Positions 44,361 through 55,726 are shown, counted from the first letter of the stretch. The stretch is DNA of 64,000 bases from Amphiura filiformis (GCF_039555335.1 NC_092637.1:1612001-1676000), one strand, 5' to 3'. Notes: generated from the letters alone by a model not told the origin. A program made the numbers and translations.

Positions 44361-45554
44361 TTAGTTCCCTACCAGAACAATAACAATACCTCGTACTATG
44401 AGCGGCGCTAGCCGCGAGCATTCTTTTAAACATAAGTGGAAGGTGTACTCTTAGGCAATATAACCCAAATCGTTCTATCTTTCAATCGACCACCGATGCT
44501 TGGTCGATCCTTATTATTTATGAAATATCATTACTTGACTATTGTTAATTGTGATAACATTTAATCTTTTTATTATGTAATGTATCATCTTTCCGATACA
44601 GTTTTACCATTCATTCTGATTAATTAGTTCATTAATTACAAGTATCGAATCAGCATTGACGGTCCATCACAAGATCAAACCAATTTGACAGCGGTGCCCT
44701 ATAGTAAAGTGCCTTGCTCTTACAAATCTGTCCCTATCCTCAATCTCACTCATTTTGGTTATAAAAATGTCAAAAATCATGTATTTTTTTTCGTGTATAA
44801 AATGGGTTAATAAAAATAGTGTATCAATTGTTGCTCAAGAAACAAATGATACACATTATATTAATCTATAAAGTATGGTATAGATCTGCTGTCACTACTA
44901 CTATTGAAATATTTCTTTTATAGAAAGACACTCCACAGTGCAATATGAACTGCCTTCAATATGGGGAATAGTAGAAGAATGCACACTAGTAAATACAAGT
45001 CTCTTAAACCCTGGGAGAAAAAAATTCGTGCAATACGACTTAATTTAATACATTAGAAAAGGCTTAAAACCCAACTATTAGGCCCTGATTCATATGTAAT
45101 CCTCATTTAGGCCTGGGAAATAGATTGTCTGTGAAAAATGAGCAGGATCCGACTTTTTATAACGATTTGGCTAAACTTTCCAAATGTGTTACATTTCTGG
45201 AAAAAAAATGCTGTACTCCGTATATAATTTCTACAATAGATGACTTCACCTGACATTCGACTTGCAGAAATGGTAAGTTTTGAAGAACTGAGTCGCTCTG
45301 GAGTCAAGAAAATGACGTTTTCCTGGACCCTGTTTGTACAGAATGTCAATGGGAGCTATTTACTGGTGTGCATCAGAACTTCTTAAAAAAGGACGGTATG
45401 CTACTATCTTTATAATTGTGTTTATTGTATATTGTATTACGTCCTTGTTAATAAAAATGGCTTAGTTATGTTTCCAAAAAGTAGAACAATCTCACGACGA
45501 AAACTTTTGTACACATAAAGTAAATTGTTCGAATGCATAACACGACACGCGGCA
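44361..45554. other. No gene seen
   Basis: AT-rich, stops in all frames, no recognised element. Confidence 0.4.
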
Positions 45555-46200
45555 CGGTAATTGCAAAGCGTTTAGGTAAGTCACGAGATGCGGTTATTAT
45601 ACTTTTTCAATAACCAGCATTTGCGACCGCGTATTTAAAAGTTATTATCTGTGATTGGATAAAAGACATCGCATATATATTCATGAGGTTATGAACCAGA
45701 GGTTAATGACTGTGCATCAGTTGTTTTGAGGATATTTTAAAATATCTTTGTGACTTGGAACCGAGGGATATTCCGAGATCAAAAGCACCATCTTTAGATA
45801 GTTCACAATACCCGAAAAGTACCTGATGCAAAGTCATAAACCTCATTCATTACCGGTACTTTTCACTTTTTAAATTCAATTAAGGTCACATTTTCTTCTT
45901 TTAAATTTGATTGCAAAATATAATTTTAACTAACTCTTTTCGTTTTCCCTGTAAAAAACCGAATAGCCCATTATGAAAATACCGCTAGCAACCAATCACA
46001 CTAGCGCGCAATCAGGCGATGTCCAAATACGGCGTTACGTCACGTAACGCGATATTTTGTAAAGCGTACTTTTAGCTACGTCACGAGACGCGTTCATTAT
46101 ACCTTTTTTCAATAACCTGCATTTGCGTCTGCGTATTTAAAAGTTTGTTGTGATTGGGTTAAACACATCGCGTATATTCATGAGGTCATGAGTATTCATA
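45555..46200. repeat. Pair of direct repeats of about 155 bp, 500 bp apart
   Basis: The first copy is 45555-45710 (AAGTCACGAGATGCG, TTTTTCAATAACCAGCATTT, GTATTTAAAAGTT, TATATTCATGAGGTTATGA). The second is 46055-46200 (TACGTCACGAGACGCG, TTTTTTCAATAACCTGCATT, GTATATTCATGAGGTCATGA). No coding frame. Confidence 0.65.
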
Positions 46201-46269
46201 TTCATGAATATCAAATTGGTCCTTGCCCCCTTGGTAGGAGAGAATTGGAAGTGATACGAATTCCCTAAT

Positions 46270-46960
46270 GTTATATTTTCAAAAGGTTGTTGAACTATTC
46301 TAACCAAGAATGCACCGATTCCAAATCATTGCGTGACTAAATTACTAGTACTAAATTTATTAAGTTACCTGCCCCTTTATATCTGTATGCCCATTTATTT
46401 TGATTAAATATAAAAGCTTTTAAAAAGAGACATATTGCTTAGTGGTAAGTATTTTCAAGAGTTTAATAGAAACTTTAAATTAGAAAGAAGATGTCAATCA
46501 TAATGTTTTAAATATATTTGTTAAAATAAAAGCCGAGTGGGTCCATTACGAACTTGATACTGAGAGTCAATAGCCTGAGTCATGCCCTGTAACCTGGTTT
46601 TCAGTGTATTTGTTCAACATAACGAATGCACAACTATATCTACGTTTTTCAATGATCTCTTCATCATTTAGTATCTGAAAAATACAGAAACAAAAAAGCG
46701 GAATCCTGTAAAGAACCATCGTACATTTCCAAAAAAGGAAAGCATACTTTTAGTTTTCAATGAAAAGATATCATGTAAATGGCCGTTTAGGTATAGAGAA
46801 TTGGTGTCCTCAAATTGCAAGTCTACCACTGAACTCGAGACACAAATCAATGAAGAAAAGACAATTTTTTATGAGAGTTTTTTTTACCTGATTGGATTGG
46901 GAAAATACATTAAACCCATAATGTACTTATGAATATAAAATTGCTTAATGTTTTTCAGAC
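46270..46960 (+). repeat. Dispersed repeat R1 copy
   Basis: GGTTGTTGAACTATTCTAACC, AAATCATTGCGTGAC, GTATTTTCAAGAG, AGAGTCAATAGCCTG, CTACGTTTTTCAATGATC, TTTTAGTTTTCAATGAAAAG and ACCTGATTGGATTGGGAAAA follow R1 order. Confidence 0.65.
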
Positions 46961-47689
46961 CTGATTTTTGTGCATATTTGTAATGTTTACACATGTTCCA
47001 ACTTGCAAATGGAATCAGTGAAATTTGTTGTGTTTGTAGGTCAACAAAGCAAAGTTCGACATAAAATCATACTTTTTTTATTATGACTTTTCCTCCCATA
47101 GAACTGCATGTTTTAAAAATAGCCAAAATTACCAGTGGGAATTTACATTGTTATCTCAGCTTAACTCTCTTCACGCGGGTGTCGACTGCAGACGACATGT
47201 TTCAATTTTTTGTTTTAAATTCAAAAATTTTAGAAATGTAAATTTTCGTGACCATATTTGGAATCTGCATGAAAATTACATTAAAATGAGTACAAACAAG
47301 CCTAGTATTGGTTGAGTAGTTCTTAAGATAACTCTTGATATTTTGCGAAAAAAATTCAAAACTTGAACTTTTTCCGTTGAAGCGCATGGCTAGCAGGCAG
47401 AGCATTAATATTGACAGCAACCCTTCCCGGCGCACTTATTTACTAATATTTTTTCAACGTTTTGAATAAAGAATAACAAAATTAAAACTCTTGAACTTGA
47501 ACTGTCTGCAATCAAGGAGTAGTGCTTAAGGCTAGCCGTATATCAGGCATGGCAGGAGTGATATGGATTCTGTTAAGGAGATCCCAAGACTTAATATAAA
47601 GGATGTCATTTGCGCTCCATGGTCATAATTGTTTCCATGAGGGGGAAAAGCCCACAGTTTTCATTTTGATATATTATTTAGTTTTAATT

Positions 47690-48265
47690 CAAGAACCATC
47701 GGACTTATGGAAATTATTAACCTTCAAGGTCAAGGTGTACTTCTTGTAATGCCAAATGTCTTCTTAGATAATAGAAGCGAAAGATGAACTACGTTTACCT
47801 ATTAATAGAAATAATATAAAATTAATTTTGGATTATGCCGCTCCCAAAGACCCCCTAAATTTGACCCAAAAAATCTCAGATTTTGATAATTTGAGTTCTA
47901 AAAGACCAATAAATTGCACATTCTTAGCATTTCCGTTTTTGTTTCAGGCGATTTTCAATCAGAAAGCCAAGAAAGACTCCCAATTTTGACTGTCATGAGC
48001 TTCAAATGACTCCCGATTTTGACTATTAAGACCCATTTTACTTGTTTGCAGCTCCAAAAGACCCCCTTTTACCAGCACGCCGTCAGCTCTCAAAGACCCA
48101 CAACCTCAATATTCCGGGGAAGCGTGCCTACCAAAAATGTATGATGTGTTCCTTCTCCCCGGCACAGGATGATGAAGTATCCCAAGAGGTTTGCCGACAC
48201 GAGAGGTTCCACATACATCACCAATGTTCCCTTTACAAACGATACAATAACTCAGACATGGATAT
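47690..48265. repeat. Dispersed repeat R2 split by a phrase-array insertion
   Basis: The flanks (GATGAACTACGTTTACCTAT at 47786, CCCAAGAGGTTTGCCGACAC at 48181) match a contiguous block at 43345-43530 (GGGATGTTTACCTATTGATA, CACAAGAGGTATGCCGACAA). The inserted part, about 47838-48165, has spaced copies of an AAAGACCCCC / AATGACTCCC phrase, recalling the interiors of the CCCGGG elements. Its exact ends are unclear. Confidence 0.5.
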
Positions 48266-48349
48266 AGCCAATAAAAATTACACACACAATTAGGAAACTC
48301 ATTGATAGGAAATCATTGATTTAGGGATTCAATCATGTTTCACCTTTGT

Positions 48350-48456
48350 TCTTCACCGTTAACAATGATGCGTCCGCGTCGTCTGCGTGTTTTACTTCGC
48401 GAGCGAAGTAAACCACACAGACGCGCCATACGCGAGTTGTTAAATGGTGATAAACA
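48350..48456. repeat. Palindromic foldback
   Basis: The centre TTTACTTCGCGAGCGAAGTAA is flanked by GTCGTCTGCGTG and CACACAGACGCG, then by TTCACCGTTAACAA and TTGTTAAATGGTGA. Confidence 0.65.
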
Positions 48457-48559
48457 ACGAAACAAGCTAAAGATCGTCTAATTCACATCATTACGACAGT
48501 TACCATGGTTACTCTTTGCCAATCAACCTTAAAAAATCGGTGATTCCTCTGTTGATATC

Positions 48560-48790
48560 AGCAACAAAACTACAAAATGTCTCTTTTAAAAGCTTTTAAA
48601 TTTCATCAAAATAAATGGGCATACAGATATAAAGGTGCAGGTAACATAAAAGATTTAGTATTAATGTAATTTAGTCACGAAATGATTTGGAATCGGTGCA
48701 TTCTTGGTTAGAATAGTTCAACAACCTTTTGAAAATATAATAACCGTAGGGAATTCGTATCATTTCCCATTCTCTCCTACAATATTAGTA
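48560..48790 (-). repeat. Dispersed repeat R1 copy, reversed
   Basis: Reverse complement of the R1 stretch at 46270-46430: AGCTTTTAAATTTCATCAAA, AAATGGGCATACAGATATAA, TAATTTAGTCACGAAATG and ATTCTTGGTTAGAATAGTTC. Confidence 0.65.
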
Positions 48791-49099
48791 GTTATGATAG
48801 TGAGGTCGTTGAAGATAAATAAAAAACAGCTCCTACCCCGAAAAAATTGTTAGCAAGCTGATTTTTGCACCAGATAAGAAGAATGCCTTGTACAGCAGCA
48901 AATCCAAAATCAACAAAAAAGTGCCTTGTGGAATATATTTGTCATCCAAGATGGCTGCCAAACTGGCCACCTTTTGCTGTATCTCAGCTTCTTAAGGTTA
49001 TTAATTATTTTAAACTGTTGTGATTTGGTAGTTCACGCATCTTACGAATGATAGTGAGCTTTGGCAAAAACTGCATTGCTCAATTCATAGCGAGCGTGT

Positions 49100-49549
49100 A
49101 GAAGAATTAAAATATTACAGATATACTTTTATAGGTGCTGCGGTTCTAAGTTACGTTGTGAAGAGGGCTCAAACAACAACACTTTTGTAAAATGTACATA
49201 ACTCATTAACAACAATAGATTTAGCAAGTTTGCAAAGTATACGATTTGATCTAGATAATGAAAATCGATTTTTAGGTTGCTTCGACCAACAATACCTCGT
49301 CTACCCTTATATGATGATGCTTTGAGTGTCTTTGAATATGTGTAAGAGTTCAGAAATTTCAAATTTCTCATGGCAAAATGTAGCAGAAGTGGTGTCACAA
49401 CCACTCCATGCACTGATAAACAGGATATGGGATGTCACTATCTCACCAGCTCTGTTAGCAAGGTCTTACATTTTCCATACCACCAAACCTTTCTTCTGCT
49501 TTTTTCCTCTGGATTGAAGTAGATATCGGCAATATTCTGGTCCCAGTGG
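49100..49549 (-). pseudogene. Nuclease-module C-terminal part, copy 1 (after insertion)
   Basis: Read on the minus strand from 49549, this continues the frame broken by the element at 49550: HWDQNIADIYFNPEE, then with frameshifts LLTELVR.., and in another frame SAWSGCDTTSAT, which is also found in copy 2. Further down, weak protein-like stretches (KFEISELLHIFKDTQS, GRRGIVGRSNL) carry the frame toward 49130 with several stops. The SGCDTTSA motif, after the ADTLIV and VVADD motifs upstream, resembles the spaced aspartates of PIN/FEN/XPG-like nucleases. The copy is dead. Confidence 0.55.
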
Positions 49550-50187
49550 CCCAGCAAACACAAAACGTTTTCGACATCATTTGCAAAAGGTTATAAAAGG
49601 TTGTTAGAAAACGTTTAAATGTCGGGTTATATAAAGGGTATATTAAGGGTATAAAACGTTTTCATAACATTAAAAAACATTTCTTGATTATCAACTGCTC
49701 AGGAAACACAAAATGTTTTATAGAAAACGTTTAAATGTTGGGTTATATAAAGGGTATAAAAACTTTTTTATAACGTTCCAAAAACATTTTTGAAAACTTG
49801 ATACAAAACATTCTAAACAGAATGTTATTTTGGGGTTGACAAAATATTTTGCGAAAAATGTTTGTCCAAAATATTTGCAATAAAGTTTTAAAAACGTTTT
49901 CATGACCTTTATATAACCCGACATTTAAATGTTATTAAAACGTTTTGAAAAATACATTTTAAGAACATTTGGAAAAAACATTTGCGAAAATAGTTTACAA
50001 TAACATTTTGAAAACATTTCAAGAATATTGTTGTAGTGTGTTTTCATACCAAACGTTTTAAAACGTTTTCATGACCTCTATAATTAACCCGACATTTTAA
50101 TGTTGTTAAAACGTTTTTACCGAAACCAAAAGCCAAAATATAACTTATTTAAAACGTTTTTAAAACGTTTTTTTGATTTGCTGCGGG
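49550..50187. mobile_element. CCCAGCAAACAC element with AACGTT-rich core, inserted in module copy 1
   Basis: Ends CCCAGCAAACACAAAACG and GATTTGCTGCGGG. The interior has more than a dozen AAACGTTT-like palindromes and the phrase GGGTTATATAAAGGGTAT, direct and inverted (ATATAACCCGACATTTAAAT). Module copy 2 keeps the uninterrupted site, so the limits are exact to within a base or two. Confidence 0.85.
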
Positions 50188-50360
50188 TACATCAAAATAA
50201 ATCTGTTATCTGCTACTACTGCTACTTCTCTCTCTTGTCTGGCAAATTGAATGTTACATGGCACTATCAATGTGTCGGCATCTCCAGTACCGTTTTGCAC
50301 GATCTGACCACTGGCTTCCAAATATCGACCAACGAGATAATATCGATCCAGCAATGAGAT
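50188..50360 (-). pseudogene. Nuclease-module, PIN/FEN-like core, copy 1
   Basis: The minus-strand frame reads GRYLEASGQIVQNGTGDADT, then LIVPCNIQFARQEREVAVVA, then DNRFILMY. The G-x-x-D-A-D-T-L-I-V and V-V-A-D-D/N pattern is one I associate with a protein family common in cnidarian, echinoderm and other invertebrate genomes; it also resembles the metal-binding aspartates of FEN/XPG-type PIN domains. A second VVAD acidic residue is changed to N here (VVADN, against VVADD in copy 2). The frame is cut by the element at 49550-50187 and continues on its far side. Function as a nuclease is inference. Confidence 0.6.
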
Positions 50361-50408
50361 GAACGAACGATTTTTTTAAAAATTTGTCATCAGGTTTAAA
50401 ATCTACTG

Positions 50409-50700
50409 ATGGTGAAGGCGTTAACTGTGACAAGACATAGGCGGTTGGGGCAAACATTCAGAACAAAGCTTGACAATATGAATGTTGCAGAAGCGTCAGT
50501 TAAAAGAAGTGACCAAGTGCGGCCTTTGGATCATCTGCTTTCTGCAATTCAGGTTGATTTACAGAAAATTCATATTAGCACAAATCATCTGTTTTCACAT
50601 CTTGTAGCTATAGTACAGAGGGAAGACAACATGACTCCATAATTTGACTATGAACCTGCCACAATTCCCACTACTCTATTCAAGGAAAATGGTATATGCG
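50409..50700 (+). pseudogene. Nuclease-module N-terminal-like part, copy 1 (facing away)
   Basis: The plus-strand frame reads VTRHRRLGQTFRTKLDNMNV, then AEASVKRSDQVRPLDHLLSA and LVAIVQREDNMTP, then a stop where copy 2 continues YSDYKFSTIPTSLFKEN. The two copies share about 85% of residues here, so this was a real protein segment. In the family as I remember it, this region lies N-terminal to the ADTLIV core on the same strand. Here it points the opposite way, starting 50 bp from the core's start. The remnant has an extra TNHLFS stretch compared with copy 2. Confidence 0.6.
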
Positions 50701-50880
50701 TAAAAAGTGAAAGCACAACTATAGCAAATAGCAATATTCAAATTTTATGGCAAATTATTAAAAATTGATAAAGAAAATAGGTGGGGAATGAATTTTCAAT
50801 GCAAAAGGTCAAAATTGTGTAATGATCGTCTGTTTTTCCTCCCAGCTAGGTACACTTTGAGTACATATCAGTAGATTTAT

Positions 50881-51318
50881 AAATATTACTTCGAGGACTT
50901 TTAAATATGAAAAAAAAAATCATTTTTTCTTAATTTGCCATAATATGCGTTTTGTAGCGACATTTTCAAAAAATCAAAATAACTTGAGGTCAGAAGGACA
51001 TACCTCGTATCCAGAATGCTTTTCAATTATATCTGATGTGCATTCATGTCCCACAACAAACTGTAGTGTGGCCAACCAAACAGTATTCTTGTGAACGCTC
51101 AGCCATATAATTCAGTATGCATGATGAATGCAATGAATACATTTTAAACAATTTATGTTCTACAGTTTTTCTAGACGCCATTTTATTTTGAATTTCAACG
51201 GGTATGTAATATGATAGGAAATTGGCGGAAAAAAAGAGAGAGGAACATATAAGATAAGGAAATGGATGCATGAAAGGTTTTTCAATTTGACAACAAAATT
51301 TCCGATTTGAGCTTGAGT
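50881..51318. other. No gene seen
   Basis: AT-rich sequence between the module copy and the RTE insertion. Only short frames. Confidence 0.4.
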
Positions 51319-51330
51319 TGATCAGATCGG

Positions 51331-52527
51331 TGCTTTGCTGTCTTTCATCTCCTTTACCGCCATTTCCACTTCTTTTTGTGTTATACTTGGGATGGCTGAT
51401 ATGTCTGGCGATATTGTATTTGGTTTTACCTGATTTGATTTGGAGCTATACAGGTCTTGATAAAAGTCTGTGCATACATTAAGTATCTCTTGCCTGTCAT
51501 TTGTTAAGACACCGTCTTTTTGTCTCATTTGGTGCATCCTTGATTTCTTCCGGTTCAGCTTTGCAATATGCTGAGGTCCTCTTCCACTTTTGAGAATGAA
51601 CTCTTTATGCTCCTCTGTCTACGTTTTTTCCTCAAAGTTTTGACGAGCTCCCTGTATTCGCTCTTTTCAGGTATTGATTTGTCGATAATTTCTCTTAATT
51701 CTTTCCTCCTTCTGTCCAGGGCCTCTATCTCTTTGTCCTCCTCAGTTGTTTGCTTCCTCCTCTTCTCTTGTGGAGCTACTTCTGCTGCCACTTCCATCAC
51801 AGAGCTGGATATAGTTTGGTATTTTTGGTCTAAATCCAACTCTTCAATGTCTAGTCCCTCAAAGCGATTTTTCAATTCCAACTGGAATTCTGACCTCTTC
51901 TCTCTTAGTCGTAGGATGTTAATCTTGCTTTTCTTTTCATTTCTGATAAATTTAAGCCTGGCTAGTCTTTTGCTGATATGAAGTTTAGCCCTCACCATTC
52001 TGTGATCACTTCCTATATCTACCTTTGTGATAACTCCACAGTCCTGGATAATTCCCTTTTGGCTACTGAGAATAAAGTCTATTTGGTTTCTGGTGTGTCC
52101 ATCGGGGCTTTCCCATGTCCAATAGCGGTTTTTATTTATCTTGAAGAATGTGTTGCCTATAACCAGCTTATGCTGTGCTGCAAATTCCAGTAGCATTTCA
52201 CCTCTTTTATTTCTCTGTCCATAACCAAATTTTCCCATGATGGCCTCTTCATCTGGTTGGCATTCTCCTACTTTGGCATTAAAATCGCCCATGATTGTCA
52301 TGGGTATACTTTCCTTTGCTGGCTTCTATTGCCTTACTCACGTCTTCATAGAATATTTCTACTATCTCATCATCGTACTCGCTAGTGGGCGCATAAACTT
52401 GGATGATGCTTATTTGGTCTTTTCCTGTCAAGTGAAGGTTCAGTGCAGCTACTCTGTTGGAGTAGCTTTTTATTTCTGTGACATAATCGGTAAGTTTTGG
52501 ATGTACAAGAAATCAAATTCCTTTTGC
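51331..52527 (-). pseudogene. RTE LINE endonuclease and linker, inverted 5' part
   Basis: On the minus strand from about 52527 it reads FLVHPKLTDYVTEIKSYSNR, ALNLHLTGKDQISIIQVYAP, a frameshift near 52300, then TIMGDFNAKVGECQPDEEAI, YWTWESPDGHTRNQIDFILS and DIGSDHRMVRAKLHI. These are the Y-A-P-T, G-D-F-N-A, R-N-Q-I-D and S-D-H-R boxes of apurinic-type (APE) endonucleases that nick target DNA in LINE retrotransposition. A long charged linker follows (EVAPQEKRRKQTTEEDKEIE), then a frameshift near 51545, then MAVKEMKDSKAP just before the RT domain, ending at the target duplication. The first catalytic residues (N-terminal of FLVHP) are missing, so the enzyme is inactive. Confidence 0.85.
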
Positions 52528-53942
52528 TTCTGATCAAGATTGGAGGAGAGGGGATTACTCAACATTTAGTTGGACTGTATAACCAAATATTGGATGAAAA
52601 AAGGATACCAGTTTGCTGGAAAGAGGCAAAAGTGATTCTCCTTTACAAGAAAAGTGAAAAAACAGACATTAAAAACTACATACCTATCAGCCTGTTATCT
52701 CATGTTTACAAACTTTTCACAAGGATAATACAGAACAGAATTAAAGGAGTGCTTGATGAAAACCAACCAAGAGAACAGGCAGGCTTCAGAAGTGGATATT
52801 CAACAGTAGACCATCTGCATGCCATCAACCAACTTATTGAGAAGGCAAATGAATATAATTTGAAGCTATGCATTGGATATATAGACTATGAGAAGGCCTT
52901 TGACTCAGTGGAACATAAAGACCTCTTTACAGCACTACGTAAAGTTGGAGTCAATGAAGGTTATGTCCAAATTCTCGAGGACATATACACAAATGCCACA
53001 GCCAAAATCCACATTGAAAACGATGTTTCAAAAACAATCCGAATTCAGCGTGGTGTGAGACAGGGAGACACAATATCCCCCAAAATATTCACTACAGCAA
53101 TGGACGATATATTCAGAAAGCTGAACCTACAGGAGAGAGGGATCAACATAGATGGCGAGAAGCTAACAGATCTGAGATTCGCAGATGATGTAGCTTTGGT
53201 GACAAGATCAGTAAAGGATATGGAGGTCCAGTTAAATGATCTGAATAAAGGAAGTAAAAAGATTGGACTGAACATACACAAGGGCAAAACAAAATATATG
53301 ACAAACTACCAGTCAGAGGATGTCATTGAAGTTGAAGGCGATGTTATCGAAAAGGTGGATGGTTACAAATATCTCGGCCAAACAGTGAAGATGGAGGACA
53401 ACACCAGGGAAGAAGCTTTGATCAGAATAAAGGCAGGTTGGTGTTGCTTTGGAAGATTCAAGGACATTATATGTGATAAAAAGTTACCAATGTATCTGAG
53501 AAGTAGAATGTTCAACCAATGTGTATTGCCAACAATGACATATGGGGCAGAAACATGGACAACAACCAAGTACCTGGAACAGAAATTACAAACAGCCCAA
53601 AGAGCAATGGAAAGGAAGATGCTTCACATTACCTTAAGGGATAAAATTAAGAACACTGAAATAAGACGTCAAACTCAAGTCAAAGACATGGTGAAACTCA
53701 AAGAAGCGAAATGGAGATGGGCAGGTCACCTTGCACGAAGGGAAGATAACAGATGGACTAAACGGCTTACAGAATGGCAACCAAAAACAGGGAAAAGATC
53801 AAGAGGAAGACAGAAGAGGAGGTGGCGTGATGACATTACTGCCTACATGGGACCTACATGGACAAGAAATGCAAGAGACAGAGAACAGTGGAAGAATCAT
53901 GAAGAGGGCTACGTCCAACAATGGTCGAACACAGCCTGGTGA
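52528..53942 (+). pseudogene. RTE LINE reverse transcriptase, 3' part
   Basis: An open frame from the junction to the natural stop at 53942. RT motifs in order: ILLYKKSEKTDIKNYIPISL, EQAGFRSGYSTVDHLHAINQ, CIGYIDYEKAFDSVEHKDLF (motif A, catalytic D), RIQRGVRQGDTISPKIFTTA (motif B), TDLRFADDVALVT (motif C, FADD), and KYLGQTV. After RT come MTYGAETWTTTKYLEQKLQT, WRWAGHLARREDNRW and GKRSRGRQKRRWRDD, typical of the RTE clade C-terminus. All catalytic aspartates are present and no frameshift is visible over 1.4 kb, so the insertion is young. The start shown by a simple ORF scan (52497) is false: its first 10 or so residues come from the inverted half. It cannot be translated as a full ORF2 because its endonuclease is on the other strand. 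Confidence 0.9.
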
Positions 53943-54029
53943 GGTGAGGTGAGGTGATCAGATCGGGTCATATACTAACGAAATACTTCAAATACGAAAT
54001 AAATCAAAATGAGCTATCTTGTTAAGAAT

Positions 54030-54860
54030 GATAAGAGGAATGCGAAAACATTTTTTTCCAATCCAAATTGCGGCTCTTAAAATCAGAATAAAGAAACACT
54101 GGTTCCTTCATGGATTTCTCAATGTTAGACTTTTAATGATGACACACACGTTGATGGCACACATACCTATTTTTTTTATCTATTCATTGAAAACTGAAAA
54201 AACTGAAAGCAAATTTTCATTTTGGCAAAAAGTTTCCGATTTTTGCTTGTCTATTCGGCGGACATTAAATGATCAAGTAATTATTGCAATCAATGTTAAG
54301 AAGCTGGAGAAAATGAGTAATAAAAGGACCTGTAAAACGTAGATCAAAGTGTCCGTTACTAAGAACAAACATACATTGAAAACCCGTTAAAATAAGGTAG
54401 TGAATATTACAAATCATACATTTGTAAAAGTAAACAAAAAACAAACAAAAAACATATACATTTTAAATCTATTTACAGAAAAAGACACGTTTTAACCCTT
54501 AACATTTACCCTTAACAAACAATTCCCATGTACTTTGAAATATGGAATTAAATCAAAATACACATGCACAATTCCCATGTACTATTTTGACCATAACAGG
54601 TTGTTGACTCTATGCATCAAGTTCGTGATAACCTCTGTGTCATGTATTCTCTCGGCTTTTTATTAAAACACGTCTTCTTTCTAATTTTAAACTTTCCAAT
54701 CTTCTCTAGGAATTCGTATTACTTGCCATTGCTGATGCATTGTTGATTAATAACGGAATAATGCAGCAATGGCAAGATTTAGGGTCATGAAAGTAAAATG
54801 ATTTTAATGCATGTTGGTAAGGAAGTAATGATATTTTTCATAAAAAAGGTGTCCGAAGGA
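54030..54860 (-). repeat. Dispersed repeat R1, reversed copy
   Basis: Reverse complement of 59240-60090 along most of its length: ATCCAAATTGCGGCTCTTAA, GGTTCCTTCATGGATTTCTC, TTTTGCTTGTCTATTCGGCG, AACAAACATACATTGAAAAC and AATAATGCAGCAATGGCAAG. Confidence 0.75.
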
Positions 54861-55510
54861 GAAACAGAAACCATTTAATAACCATGCTTTTCAGAAAAGT
54901 ATATAAAACATATTAAAAGTCCCCAAAAGTCCAAGTAGTGGAACAGTGCCTAATTGGCATGAATTCAAAATGACCGCTTATCATGCTTATGCAGTGTTGG
55001 AATTTCAAATTTGAGAGGGGCGAAATTGATTTTGATAAAAATGGTTTTATATTGCGCCGCTTGCAGAAACATTTAAAAAAATGAATAGTTTGCCATATCT
55101 CAGTGGTTTGTTACCTTGGTAACATGGCAAATAAGATCGAATTCCATTGATCCCTGTAACAAAGCGTCCAAAACAGTGCAACTTTTCTCATTTTGTCAAG
55201 ACCAGTTGGATTAATATTGGCGCATATTTCCATTGTAAACGACTGTAGACCCCAAATTTTGACCTTTGACTTTTTTGCCTATAACTCAAGAACTGTATGT
55301 CAGAGACTGGTCAAATTATTTTTTTTTTATTGAATCCTTATGATGAGAGCAAGACATTGGGCAACATTGAAATTTCACCCTTTCATAGCGGCCATTTTGG
55401 CGGCCATTTATACAAATTAGGCACTGTTCCAGTACTTTTTGGGGCTTTTGATATTATTTTTCTTTGGTATACTTTTCTGAAAGGCATGGTGATTAAATGA
55501 TTTCTGTTGC
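54861..55510. mobile_element. Inverted-repeat element with about 130 bp arms
   Basis: Outer arms GAAACAGAAACCATTTAATA / GATTAAATGATTTCTGTTGC; next ACCATGCTTTTCAGAAAAGT / ACTTTTCTGAAAGGCATGGT; then GGAACAGTGCCTAATT / AATTAGGCACTGTTCC. The arms are about 130 bp long. The centre carries a GACCTTTGAC..ATAACTCAAGAACTG phrase shared with the 19800 region. Confidence 0.7.
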
Positions 55511-55726
55511 AATTAGTGGTAGGATAAGCCCTGGGTTTCCTTAATTAGGCCTATATGGATTAAGACCAGTGAAGTGTGGTAACAAATACAATCCTGGAAA
55601 CTCACAACCCAAGTGCGTGTAAATCTCTATCCGTAATGTTTTACACAATAAAAACATCATACAATATTAGTTTGTCAAATAAAAAATATCTATTATACTA
55701 AAATAATGAGCGAAATGTGTCTGTGT

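Larger units (their letters stand above)
51331..53954 (+). mobile_element. RTE-type LINE with inverted 5' half (twin priming)
   Basis: The plus-strand 3' half (about 52528-53954) carries the reverse transcriptase and ends in a (GGTGA)n tail. The 5' half (51331 to about 52527) lies in front of it in reverse and carries the endonuclease. TGATCAGATCGG stands on both sides (51319-51330, 53955-53966), a 12 bp target duplication enclosing both halves. Total 2,624 bp, against roughly 3.3 kb for a full RTE, so the 5' end is also truncated. Confidence 0.85.

Noticed and set aside
51568..51981. 137-codon plus-strand frame
   Set aside because: Shadow of the inverted RTE endonuclease/linker coding strand.
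52497..52527. Start codon of the RTE reverse transcriptase frame
   Set aside because: The ATG lies in the inverted endonuclease half; the open frame across the junction is fortuitous.
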